Assembly: GCA_023391315.1 (NCBI GenBank)
Contig: JAEWBD010000286.1
Location: 1-16,865 of the forward strand
Length of the DNA: 16,865 bases
Direction of reading: 5' to 3'
DNA from: Bacteroidota bacterium
GTDB lineage: Bacteria > Bacteroidota > Bacteroidia > Chitinophagales > Chitinophagaceae
The notes under the pieces were generated by a model. The model saw only the letters and a program-made list of their open reading frames with translations, ran no database searches and was not told the origin of the DNA. Below are positions 6,735-13,888 of this stretch, in pieces. Both the position numbers and the translations under genes were made by a program. Positions within the stretch are counted from its first letter, which is position 1. Every line of letters begins with the position of its first letter.

Positions 6735-7701
6735 TATTGGTATTATAGGTGGCGCCGGTTATACAGGCGGCGAATTGATCCGGTTATTAATCAATCATCC
6801 AAATACTGATATCCGTTTTATTCATAGTAAAAGCAATGCAGGCAATCCTGTTTTTAAAGTGCACCAGGATTTAATTGGCGAAACAGAATTGAAGTTTACC
6901 GATACTTTAAGCGATGATATCAATGCACTTTTCTTATGTCTTGGTCATGGCGATTCAAAAAAGTTTTTATCAGAAAATGAAATTGCTGATAGCATTAAAA
7001 TAATTGACCTCGCCAACGATTTTCGTCTTGCCCAAAGCTCAAAGCTTAAGGCACGCAGTTTTGTTTATGGTTTACCTGAATTAAACAAAGAGCAAATTAA
7101 GACAGCGCATAATATAGCCAATCCCGGTTGCTTTGCATCGGCCATTCAGTTGGGCTTACTGCCGTTGGCAAAAGCAGGTTTGTTAGATGATATTTATACC
7201 ACAGGCATTACGGGTTCAACAGGTGCGGGACAAAGCTTAAGCGCCACATCACATTTTAGCTGGCGTGCAAATAATATACAGGCATATAAAACATTAACGC
7301 ATCAGCATTTGGGTGAGATCATGCAGTCGCTCACGCATTTACAGTCGAGCCGGGATCTGCAACTATCATTTGTGCCCTGGCGCGGCGATTTTACAAGGGG
7401 TATTTTTATCAGTTCAACGGTGCATTGCGAAGCATCGCAGGAAGAACTGAAAATTTTATATAAAGATTTTTACAAAGGCAACCCATTCACTATTGTTAGC
7501 GATGAGCCTATCTTTTTAAAACAAATTGTAAATACCAATAAATGTTTGATCCAATTAGAAAAAGTTGGCAGCAAATTAGTGGTGCATAGTGCGCTTGATA
7601 ATTTATTAAAAGGTGCCAGTGGACAGGCCGTTCAAAATATGAATTTGATGTTTGGGTTGAATGAAACAACGGGGCTGAAACTAAAAGCGAATTACTTTTA
7701 G
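6721..7701 (+). CDS. argC: N-acetyl(succinyl)-gamma-glutamyl-phosphate reductase
   Basis: NADPH-dependent reduction of N-acyl-glutamyl phosphate to the semialdehyde; cytosolic. The N-terminal nucleotide-binding loop is IGGAGYTGGE (9-18). The catalytic thiol is Cys137 in NPGCFAS, followed by the GITGSTGAGQSLSATSHFSW segment that binds substrate. The length, 326 residues, is normal for the short (type 1) ArgC form. ATG 6721 is preferred over TTG 6715 because it leads straight into MKKINIGIIGG. The first 14 bases overlap the cupin gene. Whether the acyl group is acetyl or succinyl cannot be read from this enzyme. A long 7-nt-periodic repeat begins immediately after the stop codon. Confidence 0.96.
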   Translation: MKKINIGIIGGAGYTGGELIRLLINHPNTDIRFIHSKSNAGNPVFKVHQDLIGETELKFTDTLSDDINALFLCLGHGDSKKFLSENEIADSIKIIDLANDFRLAQSSKLKARSFVYGLPELNKEQIKTAHNIANPGCFASAIQLGLLPLAKAGLLDDIYTTGITGSTGAGQSLSATSHFSWRANNIQAYKTLTHQHLGEIMQSLTHLQSSRDLQLSFVPWRGDFTRGIFISSTVHCEASQEELKILYKDFYKGNPFTIVSDEPIFLKQIVNTNKCLIQLEKVGSKLVVHSALDNLLKGASGQAVQNMNLMFGLNETTGLKLKANYF

Positions 7702-7849
7702 AAGGATTAAGGTGGAAGGTATAGGGTTGAAGGTTTTCTTGCCTTACGCTTTAAACCTCAACTTTTAAAAAAGGATTAAGGTTTAGGATTTAGGAGGTAT
7801 AAGGATTTGCTTACCTTACACCTTTTCCTCACACCTTGAACCTCATAAA
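7702..7849. repeat. 7-nt-periodic repeat filling the argC spacer
   Basis: It starts right after the argC stop with five exact-register units of the form AAGGNNN or AGGGNNN (7702-7736). The complementary type (GCCTTAC, TTAAACC) follows, then a second purine-rich run (7771-7797) and a second complementary run (TTACCTT, ACACCTT) to about 7845. The two halves can form large RNA stem-loops. No other content is seen. Confidence 0.65.
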
Positions 7850-7850
7850 C

Positions 7851-7900
7851 ATGAGAGACTACAAAAATTAGATATCTGGAAAAAAGCTCACAGTCTTTAT
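7851..7900 (+). pseudogene. detached N-terminus of the four-helix-bundle gene
   Basis: ATG 7851 reads MRDYKN and hits TAG at 7869. Adding one A to the A5 run at 7863-7867 would give MRDYKKLDIWKKAHSLY, the usual N-terminus of this family, and join it to the downstream ORF. I therefore read this as the true start, disrupted by a one-base deletion or a sequencing error. Confidence 0.6.
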
Positions 7901-8218
7901 ATGTATGTGAAAAAAAATATAACGCCTAAGCTTCCTAAGGAAGAGCGATATGAATTAACGTCGCAGTTAGGGAGAGCGGCACTTTCAATTGCTTTAAATA
8001 TTGTTGAAGGATGCGGGAGATATACAGATAAAGATTTCACACATTTCCTTGATAATTCCTTGGGATCAACGAACGAAACAGATTATTGCTGTTATGCAGT
8101 ATTTGAATTAAATTATATATCAGAAGAAGAATACCATATTGTAAATAAGCAGGTAAATGAAGTAAGGGCCATGCTTATATCATTCATAAAATTTTTAAGA
8201 AATGAAAAATTAGTGTAG
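7901..8218 (+). CDS. four helix bundle protein (23S rRNA intervening-sequence protein family), N-terminally disrupted
   Basis: Member of the TIGR02436/PF05635 family, named from proteins encoded in 23S rRNA intervening sequences; the molecular function is unknown. Recognised from LTSQLGRAALSIALNIVEGCGRYTDKDFTHFL (19-50) and the LGSTNETDY segment (54-62), matching the family's conserved helices 2 and 3. With ATG 7901 it is 105 residues and lacks the first half of helix 1. The same frame continues upstream as LQKLDIWKKAHSLY without any ATG/GTG/TTG back to a stop at 7784. The expected start, ATG 7851, is one base out of frame. Placed between argC and argD, it looks like a later insertion into the operon, flanked on both sides by 7-nt-periodic repeats. 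It may be a pseudogene, or be expressed by slippage on the A run. Confidence 0.8.
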   Translation: MYVKKNITPKLPKEERYELTSQLGRAALSIALNIVEGCGRYTDKDFTHFLDNSLGSTNETDYCCYAVFELNYISEEEYHIVNKQVNEVRAMLISFIKFLRNEKLV

Positions 8219-8225
8219 CGGAGGC

Positions 8226-8260
8226 GCCTTACACCTTCTGCCTTACACCTTCTACCTCAG
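8226..8260. repeat. 7-nt-periodic repeat before argD
   Basis: Five units in exact register: GCCTTAC and ACCTTCT occurring twice in that order (a 14-bp perfect tandem repeat), then ACCTCAG, ending 2 bp before the argD ATG. This is the pyrimidine-rich orientation of the family in the other spacers. Confidence 0.6.
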
Positions 8261-8262
8261 TT

Positions 8263-9423
8263 ATGAAAATGTTTGATGTTTATCCTTTAAACGACATTAC
8301 TATTACCAAAGCACAAGGTTCTTATGTATGGGATGAAAATGGCGTTCAGTATCTTGATTTGTATGGCGGCCACGCAGTAATCAGCATTGGCCACACACAC
8401 CCGCATTGGGTTCAGCGAATTGAAGACCAACTGGAAAAAATTGCCTTCTATTCTAACTCTGTGCATATTCCCATTCAACAGGAGCTGGCCGATAAATTAG
8501 GCAAGGTTAGCGGCAAGGAAGAGTATCAACTGTTTCTTGTAAACAGCGGCGCAGAAGCCAATGAAAATGCATTAAAGCTTGCATCATTTCACACAGGCAA
8601 AAAAAAGATTGTTGCTTTTAATAAAGCTTTTCATGGCAGAACATCATTAGCCGTTGCTGCCACAGACAATAAGAACATTGTAGCACCGGTAAATGAAACG
8701 GGCAATATTGATTTTCTTCCATTCAATGATGAAGCTGCATTAAAAGAATATTTTCAAACCAACGGTGGCAAAGTTGCTGCGGTTATTGTGGAGGCCATAC
8801 AAGGCGTTGGCGGCATAAACGTTGCCAGCGAAAGCTTTTTGCAGCTCATAAGAAGATTATGTGATGCCAATGATGCTTTATTTATTGCTGATGAAGTGCA
8901 GTGTGGTTACGGCAGAAGCGGAAAATTCTTTGCATTGGATCACGCTGGTGTAAATGCAGATATCTATACCATGGCAAAAGGCATGGGCAATGGCTTTCCG
9001 GTTGGCGGCATTTTAATTGCACCTTATATTAAACCAAAGCACGGCTTGCTGGGCACCACGTTTGGCGGTAACCAACTGGCTTGTGCTGCAGCGCTGGCTG
9101 TACTCGAAGTAATTGAAAGGGATAATTTGATTGAAATGACCAAGCAACGCGGCATGTATCTCATCAACAAATTAAAAAGTATTGATGGAATTGATAATGT
9201 TCGCGGCAAAGGTTTAATGATTGGTTTTGATGTGCCGGAAGATATTAAAGACCTGCGCAAAAAGTTATTGAATGATTATTTCATTTTTACCGGCGAGGCA
9301 AAGCCAAATGTTATTCGTTTATTGCCTGCATTGAATATTACACGCAAACAGGTAGATGAATTTTTGGATACTTTAAATGAAGCTATTGCTGAAATGAAAG
9401 CTGTTGAAGCGCATGCTGAATAG
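8263..9423 (+). CDS. argD: acetyl/succinylornithine aminotransferase
   Basis: Class III pyridoxal-phosphate aminotransferase turning N-acyl-glutamate semialdehyde into N-acyl-ornithine with glutamate as amino donor; cytosolic. The PLP site is clear: NSGAEANENALK (94-105), FIADEVQCGYGRSG (207-220) with Asp210 contacting the PLP ring, and TMAKGMGNGFPVGG (236-249) with Lys239 as the Schiff-base lysine. The length, 386 residues, fits ArgD. Start: ATG 8263 (MKMFDVYPL) or the in-frame ATG 8269 (MFDVYPL) are both possible; no Shine-Dalgarno decides between them. Paralogous members of this class act on other omega-amino acids, but the position between argC and argF' supports the arginine role. Confidence 0.95.
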   Translation: MKMFDVYPLNDITITKAQGSYVWDENGVQYLDLYGGHAVISIGHTHPHWVQRIEDQLEKIAFYSNSVHIPIQQELADKLGKVSGKEEYQLFLVNSGAEANENALKLASFHTGKKKIVAFNKAFHGRTSLAVAATDNKNIVAPVNETGNIDFLPFNDEAALKEYFQTNGGKVAAVIVEAIQGVGGINVASESFLQLIRRLCDANDALFIADEVQCGYGRSGKFFALDHAGVNADIYTMAKGMGNGFPVGGILIAPYIKPKHGLLGTTFGGNQLACAAALAVLEVIERDNLIEMTKQRGMYLINKLKSIDGIDNVRGKGLMIGFDVPEDIKDLRKKLLNDYFIFTGEAKPNVIRLLPALNITRKQVDEFLDTLNEAIAEMKAVEAHAE

Positions 9424-9453
9424 GCCTGTCCAAATATTAAACATTAAAAATTT

Positions 9454-9511
9454 GAACCACGGGCCACAAAGTACTTAGTGAAGCTTTGTGTTCTTAGCGT
9501 CTCTGTGGTTT
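9454..9511. repeat. imperfect inverted repeat in the argD-argF' spacer
   Basis: AACCAC (9455-9460) pairs with GTGGTT (9505-9510), and CACAAAG (9465-9471) pairs with CTTTGTG (9484-9490), giving nested stems of 6 and 7 bp. The right half also runs in rough 7-nt steps (CTTTGTG, TTCTTAG, CGTCTCT, GTGGTTT). It looks like another member of the intergenic repeat population. Confidence 0.5.
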
Positions 9512-9531
9512 CACTTATAAACAAAGAATAG

Positions 9532-10503
9532 TTGAAACAATTTACATCCGTTCATGACGCAGGCAACATCAATGCTTTGGTTGAAAAGGCATTGATGTAT
9601 AAAGCAAATCCGCTAAAAGATAAAACACTGGGCGCCGGTAAACGTATTGGCTTATTGTTTTTAAATCCAAGTTTGCGTACAAGGTTAAGCACACAGGTTG
9701 CAGCCGGTAATCTTGGAATGGATGCTATTGTTTTTAATGTAGATAAAGAAGGATGGGCGCTCGAATTTGAAGAAGGTGCCATCATGAGCGGCAGTACGGT
9801 TGAACATATAAAAGATGCGGCGCCGGTACTGGGAAATTATTTTGATATTCTCTGCATAAGAACATTTCCTTCTTTAAAAAACCGCGATGACGATTACAGC
9901 GAATTATACATTACCCAATTTATAAAATATTGTGGCGTTCCGGTAATCAGCCTGGAAAGTGCAACCCTGCACCCCTTGCAAAGTTTGACTGATGTAATTA
10001 CAATTAAAGAAGCCATCAGCCATCAGCCATCGGTTACCAGCAAACCGAAAATTGTTCTCACATGGGCGCCGCATGTAAAACCTTTGCCGCAATGTGTTGC
10101 CAATAGTTTTGCGCAGTGGATCAATGCATGGGGCGAAGCAGATTTTGTTATTACACATCCGCAGGATTATGAACTGAAAGAAATGTTTACAAAAGGCGCA
10201 ACCATCACCCATAACCAGGATGAAGCATTGAAGGGTGCTGATTTTGTATATGTAAAAAACTGGAGCACTTATAACGATTATGGTAAGATATATGAGAATG
10301 ATCCGGAATGGATGCTGACAGAAGATAAACTGAACCTTACCAATAATGCAAAGGTGATGCATTGTTTGCCTGTTAGAAGAAATGTTGAATTAAGCGATGA
10401 GGTGCTGGATAGTTCTAACAGCATTGTTACCCAACAGGCGGCAAACCGTGTGTGGGCAGCACAGGCGGTAATCAGCGAAATCCTCAATAGTAGTAAGCAG
10501 TAA
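9532..10503 (+). CDS. argF': N-acetyl- or N-succinylornithine carbamoyltransferase
   Basis: Carbamoylates N-acyl-ornithine to N-acyl-citrulline, replacing classical ArgF. Visible marks: SLRTRLSTQ (47-55), where OTCases have STRTR, binding carbamoyl phosphate; HPLQSLTD (147-154); TWAPHVKPLPQ (177-187); and HCLPVRRNVELSDE near residue 280, typical of the AOTCase/SOTCase group. At the residue that selects the acyl group (Pro90 in the Bacteroides fragilis succinyl enzyme, Glu92 in the Xanthomonas acetyl enzyme), this protein has Val90 in MSGSTVEHIKDAA. The start is TTG 9532: it gives the family N-terminus KQFTSVHDAG, and no ATG occurs before residue 22. A loop at 161-169 (AISHQPSVT) is longer than in relatives I recall and is encoded by 7-nt repeats. 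Confidence 0.93.
   Translation: MKQFTSVHDAGNINALVEKALMYKANPLKDKTLGAGKRIGLLFLNPSLRTRLSTQVAAGNLGMDAIVFNVDKEGWALEFEEGAIMSGSTVEHIKDAAPVLGNYFDILCIRTFPSLKNRDDDYSELYITQFIKYCGVPVISLESATLHPLQSLTDVITIKEAISHQPSVTSKPKIVLTWAPHVKPLPQCVANSFAQWINAWGEADFVITHPQDYELKEMFTKGATITHNQDEALKGADFVYVKNWSTYNDYGKIYENDPEWMLTEDKLNLTNNAKVMHCLPVRRNVELSDEVLDSSNSIVTQQAANRVWAAQAVISEILNSSKQ
10011..10038 (+). repeat. in-frame 7-nt tandem repeat inside argF'
   Basis: Three perfect consecutive copies of AGCCATC (10011-10031) followed by GGTTACC. It encodes the ISHQPSVT loop just before the conserved KPKIVLTWAPH strand. Three units are 21 bp, seven codons, so the reading frame is kept. Confidence 0.7.
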
Positions 10504-10519
10504 GTTTTATATTGTAAGT

Positions 10520-11365
10520 ATGGACAAACTTTTCGTTATAAAAGTTGGAGGCAATATTATTGATGATGAGAAAAAACTGGCCTCTTTTTTAAAAGAGTTC
10601 TCAGAAATTTTTGGGGCTTCCTCACATCCCGCCAGGGGCCGGGGGCTTTTGGTGCACGGCGGTGGAAAAATTGCAACTGTAATTGGCAATAAGCTTGGCA
10701 TAGAATCAAAATATATTAAGGGCAGAAGAATTACAGATGATGATACGATTGATCTTGTAACGATGGTTTACGGCGGGCTGATCAACAAAAAAATTGTTGC
10801 ACAACTGCAATCGTTAAACTGCAATGCGATTGGCTTAACCGGCGCTGATGCAAACATTATACCTGCTGTAAAAAGGCCATTGAAAAAAATGACGAAAGAA
10901 GACGGCACCGAAGAATTGGTTGACTTTGGCTGGGTGGGCGATGTTGACACCTCACAGCTTGCAGCTAATAGCCTGCAGCTTTTATTGAACAATAGGTTTA
11001 CTCCGATAGTTGCGCCGCTTACACATGATAAGGAAGGCCATATTTTAAATACCAACGCGGATACAATTGCATCATCATTGGCCGTTGCTCTTTCTGCTTA
11101 TTATAATGTTCGTTTGATATATTGTTTTGAAAAGAAAGGCGTGCTGGAAAATGTGGAAGATGAAAATGCGGTTATTCATCGTATAAATAAAGAAAAATAC
11201 AGGCAACTGCTGGATGAGCAAAAATTATTTGCCGGCATTCTTCCTAAAATAGATAATGCTTTTGCAGCAATAGATGCAGGCGTTCATGAAGTATTGATCG
11301 GCGATGCAAATGACCTTATTCAAAATACAACCAATAATATAACCGGCACTTTGATAACACAATAA
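10520..11365 (+). CDS. argB: acetyl(succinyl)glutamate kinase
   Basis: ATP-dependent phosphorylation of N-acylglutamate, usually the arginine-inhibited step; amino-acid-kinase fold, cytosolic. Seen: VIKVGGNII (6-14, phosphate-binding Lys8 and Gly pair), LVHGGGKIA (44-52), RRITDDDTI (substrate Arg) from about 69, GLTGADAN, and the NTNADTIA nucleotide-site segment near 175. Two stretches look inserted compared with relatives I recall: GASSHPARGRGL (32-43), encoded by 34 bp of about 79% G+C, and SQLAANSLQLL (near 145-155), encoded by 7-nt-periodic sequence. The first sits in the loop just before the VHGGG motif and could affect the ATP site. Length 281. The stop overlaps the start of the next gene by one base (TAATG), indicating coupled translation. 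Confidence 0.94.
   Translation: MDKLFVIKVGGNIIDDEKKLASFLKEFSEIFGASSHPARGRGLLVHGGGKIATVIGNKLGIESKYIKGRRITDDDTIDLVTMVYGGLINKKIVAQLQSLNCNAIGLTGADANIIPAVKRPLKKMTKEDGTEELVDFGWVGDVDTSQLAANSLQLLLNNRFTPIVAPLTHDKEGHILNTNADTIASSLAVALSAYYNVRLIYCFEKKGVLENVEDENAVIHRINKEKYRQLLDEQKLFAGILPKIDNAFAAIDAGVHEVLIGDANDLIQNTTNNITGTLITQ
10613..10646 (+). repeat. GC-rich segment captured in frame in argB
   Basis: 34 bp with 27 G or C in a gene of roughly 40% G+C, starting GGGGCTTCC and ending GGGGCCGGGGGC. It encodes GASSHPARGRGL, absent from relatives I recall. It resembles GC-rich intergenic repeats of Bacteroidota. Confidence 0.45.
10954..10981 (+). repeat. in-frame 7-nt-periodic segment inside argB
   Basis: Four register-perfect units: ACAGCTT, GCAGCTA, ATAGCCT and GCAGCTT. 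It encodes SQLAANSLQLL and resembles the GCTGCAA-type units of the spacer at 16623-16685. Confidence 0.5.
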
Positions 11366-12474
11366 TGAATATTGGAAACCTATACAATGCTGCCTTATCT
11401 CTCCTTCAGCAGTTGATTTCAATCCCTTCTTTTTCAAAAGAAGAAAATAAAACGGCTGATGCAATTGAGCATTTCCTTCAATCGAAAAATATAGCCACAA
11501 ACAGGTTGCTGAATAATGTTTGGGCAACCAATAAATATTTTGATAAAAACAAGCCAACCATCCTGCTCAACTCGCATCACGATACGGTAAAACCCAACAA
11601 ACAATATACAAGAGACCCTTTTAAAGCAACTATAGAAGATGGAAAATTATACGGCCTGGGCAGCAATGATGCTGGCGGCTGTTTGGTTTCGTTGATTGCA
11701 ACATTTATACATTTTTATAATCTGCAGAACTCACAATACAACCTTATTCTCGCTGCAACTGCAGAAGAGGAGATCAGCGGTAAAAATGGTATTGAATTGC
11801 TGTTAAACGATGGAGCTTTTTTAAATACAACAACTACTTTGCAAACTCCCTTCAGGGCTGAAACTCCATGGGCTGCCATTGTTGGCGAACCTACCTTAAT
11901 GAATATGGCGGTTGCGGAGAAAGGCTTGCTGGTATTGGATTGCACAGCTTACGGCAGGGCTGGCCATGCAGCAAGGGAAGAAGGCGACAATGCAATTTAT
12001 AAAGCCATAAAAGATATTGAGTGGTTTAAAAATTACCGGTTTGATAAAATGTCTGAACTGATCGGCCCGAATAAGATGAGTGTAACTATTATTAATGCGG
12101 GCACACAACATAATGTAATTCCTCCGGAATGTAAATTCACGGTGGATGTGCGTGTGAACGAGTTATATACTTTTGAAGAAGTTATCGATATTATTCAGCA
12201 AAATATTCAATCTGAAATTACGCCGAGAAGTTTACGGCTGCGGTCAACAAACATTGCATTAGATCATCCTTTGGTAAAGGCTGGAATTGAATTAGGCAGA
12301 ACATATTATGGCTCGCCCACAACAAGTGATAAAGCATTAATGCCTTTTCCGGCATTGAAGATAGGGCCTGGTGACAGTGCCAGAAGCCATAGCGCAGACG
12401 AGTTTATTTTTGTTGATGAAATAAAGAATGGGATTGAGTTGTACATTGAGTTATTGAATAAAATAGTTTTTTAA
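11365..12474 (+). CDS. argE: M20 family deacylase (acetylornithine/acyl-citrulline deacylase)
   Basis: Zinc-dependent M20 peptidase that removes the acyl group. With an ArgF'-type carbamoyltransferase in the operon, its natural substrate is expected to be N-acyl-citrulline rather than N-acyl-ornithine. Metal ligands and catalytic residues are visible: NSHHDTVKP (69-77; His71, Asp73), GLGSNDAGG (97-105; Asp102), ATAEEEISG (131-139; paired Glu), GEPT (174-177; Glu175), and a late GDSARSHSADEF with the last metal His. Length 369, normal for the family. Residues 150-169, just before GEPT, form a longer than usual loop (LNTTTTLQTPFRAETPW). Its start overlaps the argB stop by one base. A symmetrical 7-nt-periodic repeat follows the stop codon. 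Confidence 0.92.
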   Translation: MNIGNLYNAALSLLQQLISIPSFSKEENKTADAIEHFLQSKNIATNRLLNNVWATNKYFDKNKPTILLNSHHDTVKPNKQYTRDPFKATIEDGKLYGLGSNDAGGCLVSLIATFIHFYNLQNSQYNLILAATAEEEISGKNGIELLLNDGAFLNTTTTLQTPFRAETPWAAIVGEPTLMNMAVAEKGLLVLDCTAYGRAGHAAREEGDNAIYKAIKDIEWFKNYRFDKMSELIGPNKMSVTIINAGTQHNVIPPECKFTVDVRVNELYTFEEVIDIIQQNIQSEITPRSLRLRSTNIALDHPLVKAGIELGRTYYGSPTTSDKALMPFPALKIGPGDSARSHSADEFIFVDEIKNGIELYIELLNKIVF

Positions 12475-12476
12475 AC

Positions 12477-12552
12477 AGGTATAAGGCGTAAGGCATAAGG
12501 CATAGAGTTCAGGCTCTAACCTTAACCCGTAACCTTAAACCTTAAACCTTCA
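12477..12552. repeat. 7-nt-periodic inverted repeat, argE-argH spacer
   Basis: Four units of AGGNNTA type (AGGTATA, AGGCGTA, AGGCATA twice), a short centre, then five units of the complementary type (AACCTTA, ACCCGTA, ACCTTAA twice, ACCTTCA), ending 2 bp before the argH ATG. The transcript can form a long stem-loop over nearly the whole spacer. Confidence 0.65.
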
Positions 12553-12554
12553 CA

Positions 12555-13886
12555 ATGAAACTCTGGCAAAAAAATACAACATCATTAAAAGAGGTAGAAA
12601 AATTTACTGTTGGTAATGACAGGGAATTTGATTTGCTGCTGGCGCCTTTTGATGTATTAGGCAACATAGCGCATGCAAAAATGCTGGCTACTGTTGGCCT
12701 GCTTACAAACGATGAGGCTGATAAACTGGTAAATGAGCTCAAGAATATTTATACTTCCATTCATGATTCACGATTCACAATTCACGATAGCATTGAAGAT
12801 GTTCATTCGCAGATAGAATTTTTATTAACGGAAAAGCTTGGCGATATAGGTAAAAAAATTCATTCGGCCCGCAGCCGCAATGACCAGGTTTTGGTGGATT
12901 TAAAATTGTTCCTGCGCCACGAACTGGAACAGCTTATTTTAAACATGCAATCTTTTTTCGAACTGCTCATTCAGCAAAGCGAAAAATATAAAAATGATTT
13001 ATTGCCCGGTTATACGCATTTACAATTAGCTATGCCTTCATCGTTTGGTTTATGGTTTGGCGCTTACGCAGAAAGCCTGGTGGATGATGTAAACACTTTA
13101 AAAGCCGCATATGATGTTGTTAATAAAAACCCCTTAGGTTCAGCAGCCGGTTATGGATCTTCCTTTCCCATCAACAGAATACTCACTACAGAGCTATTAG
13201 GTTTTGAGGATTTGCATTATAATGTGGTATATGCGCAAATGAGCCGCGGCAAAACGGAACGCATTGTGGCATCAGCATTGGCAAATCTTGCAGATACACT
13301 GGCAAGGCTTAGCATGGATATGTGTTTATATCTTAACCAGAATTTTGGTTTTGTTTCATTTCCTGCCGAGCTTACAACGGGCAGCAGCATTATGCCGCAT
13401 AAAAAGAATCCTGATGTATTTGAACTGATCCGTTCGCATTGCAATCAAATAAAGGCGCTGCCCAATGAAATCATGATGATGACTACAAATCTTCCTTCAG
13501 GTTATCATCGCGACCTGCAATTGCTGAAAGAACATTTGTTCCCAGCGTTTACAACATTGAATGATTGCATCAATATGGCTGCTTTAATGCTAAGCAATAT
13601 TGAAGTAAAGAAAGATATTCTTGCCGATGAAAAATATAAATACCTGTTTAGTGTGGAAGAGGTAAATAAGCTTGTAAATAATGGCATGCCTTTCCGCGAT
13701 GCTTATAAAAAAGTTGGATTAGGCATTGAAGAAGGAAAGTTTGAATATTCAACAACTGTTCAGCATGTGCATGAAGGCAGCATTGGCAATTTAATGAATG
13801 ATAAAATTGCGGCAAGCATGCAAAAAGCTATTGATAGTTTTCATTTTGAAAAATATCATACGGCTATTGAAAAATTGATTGCCTGA
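12555..13886 (+). CDS. argH: argininosuccinate lyase
   Basis: Cleaves argininosuccinate to arginine and fumarate, the final step; a homotetramer in the fumarase/aspartase superfamily. The three signature regions are present: KIHSARSRNDQV (101-112), GYTHLQLAMP (152-161) with the catalytic His155, and GSSIMPHKKNPD (276-287), the mobile loop with the catalytic Ser. Length 443, near the family norm of 440-470. ATG 12555 begins MKLWQKN, a common start for this group. Residues 69-78 (IHDSRFTIHD) are encoded by four 7-nt repeat units and lie in a variable stretch before the conserved EDVHSQIE. It is the last gene of the arginine run; its stop is 2 bp from the stop of the convergent hydrolase gene, with no obvious terminator between. 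Confidence 0.97.
   Translation: MKLWQKNTTSLKEVEKFTVGNDREFDLLLAPFDVLGNIAHAKMLATVGLLTNDEADKLVNELKNIYTSIHDSRFTIHDSIEDVHSQIEFLLTEKLGDIGKKIHSARSRNDQVLVDLKLFLRHELEQLILNMQSFFELLIQQSEKYKNDLLPGYTHLQLAMPSSFGLWFGAYAESLVDDVNTLKAAYDVVNKNPLGSAAGYGSSFPINRILTTELLGFEDLHYNVVYAQMSRGKTERIVASALANLADTLARLSMDMCLYLNQNFGFVSFPAELTTGSSIMPHKKNPDVFELIRSHCNQIKALPNEIMMMTTNLPSGYHRDLQLLKEHLFPAFTTLNDCINMAALMLSNIEVKKDILADEKYKYLFSVEEVNKLVNNGMPFRDAYKKVGLGIEEGKFEYSTTVQHVHEGSIGNLMNDKIAASMQKAIDSFHFEKYHTAIEKLIA
12760..12787 (+). repeat. in-frame 7-nt tandem repeat inside argH
   Basis: Four register-perfect units of form TTCAYRA (TTCATGA, TTCACGA, TTCACAA and TTCACGA). It encodes IHDSRFTIHD ahead of the conserved EDVHSQIE segment. 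Confidence 0.65.
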
Positions 13887-13888
13887 TT

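Noticed and set aside
7702..7849. CRISPR-like array
   Set aside because: Units are 7 nt, contiguous and degenerate, with no spacers and no cas genes in the window.
9532..9594. A later ATG as the argF' start
   Set aside because: The first in-frame ATG is at residue 22 and would remove the conserved KQFTSVHDAG N-terminus; TTG 9532 fits better.
9904..10362. 152-codon open frame on the minus strand
   Set aside because: Lies wholly antisense to argF', with Cys/Ile-rich composition and no recognisable motif; a shadow frame.
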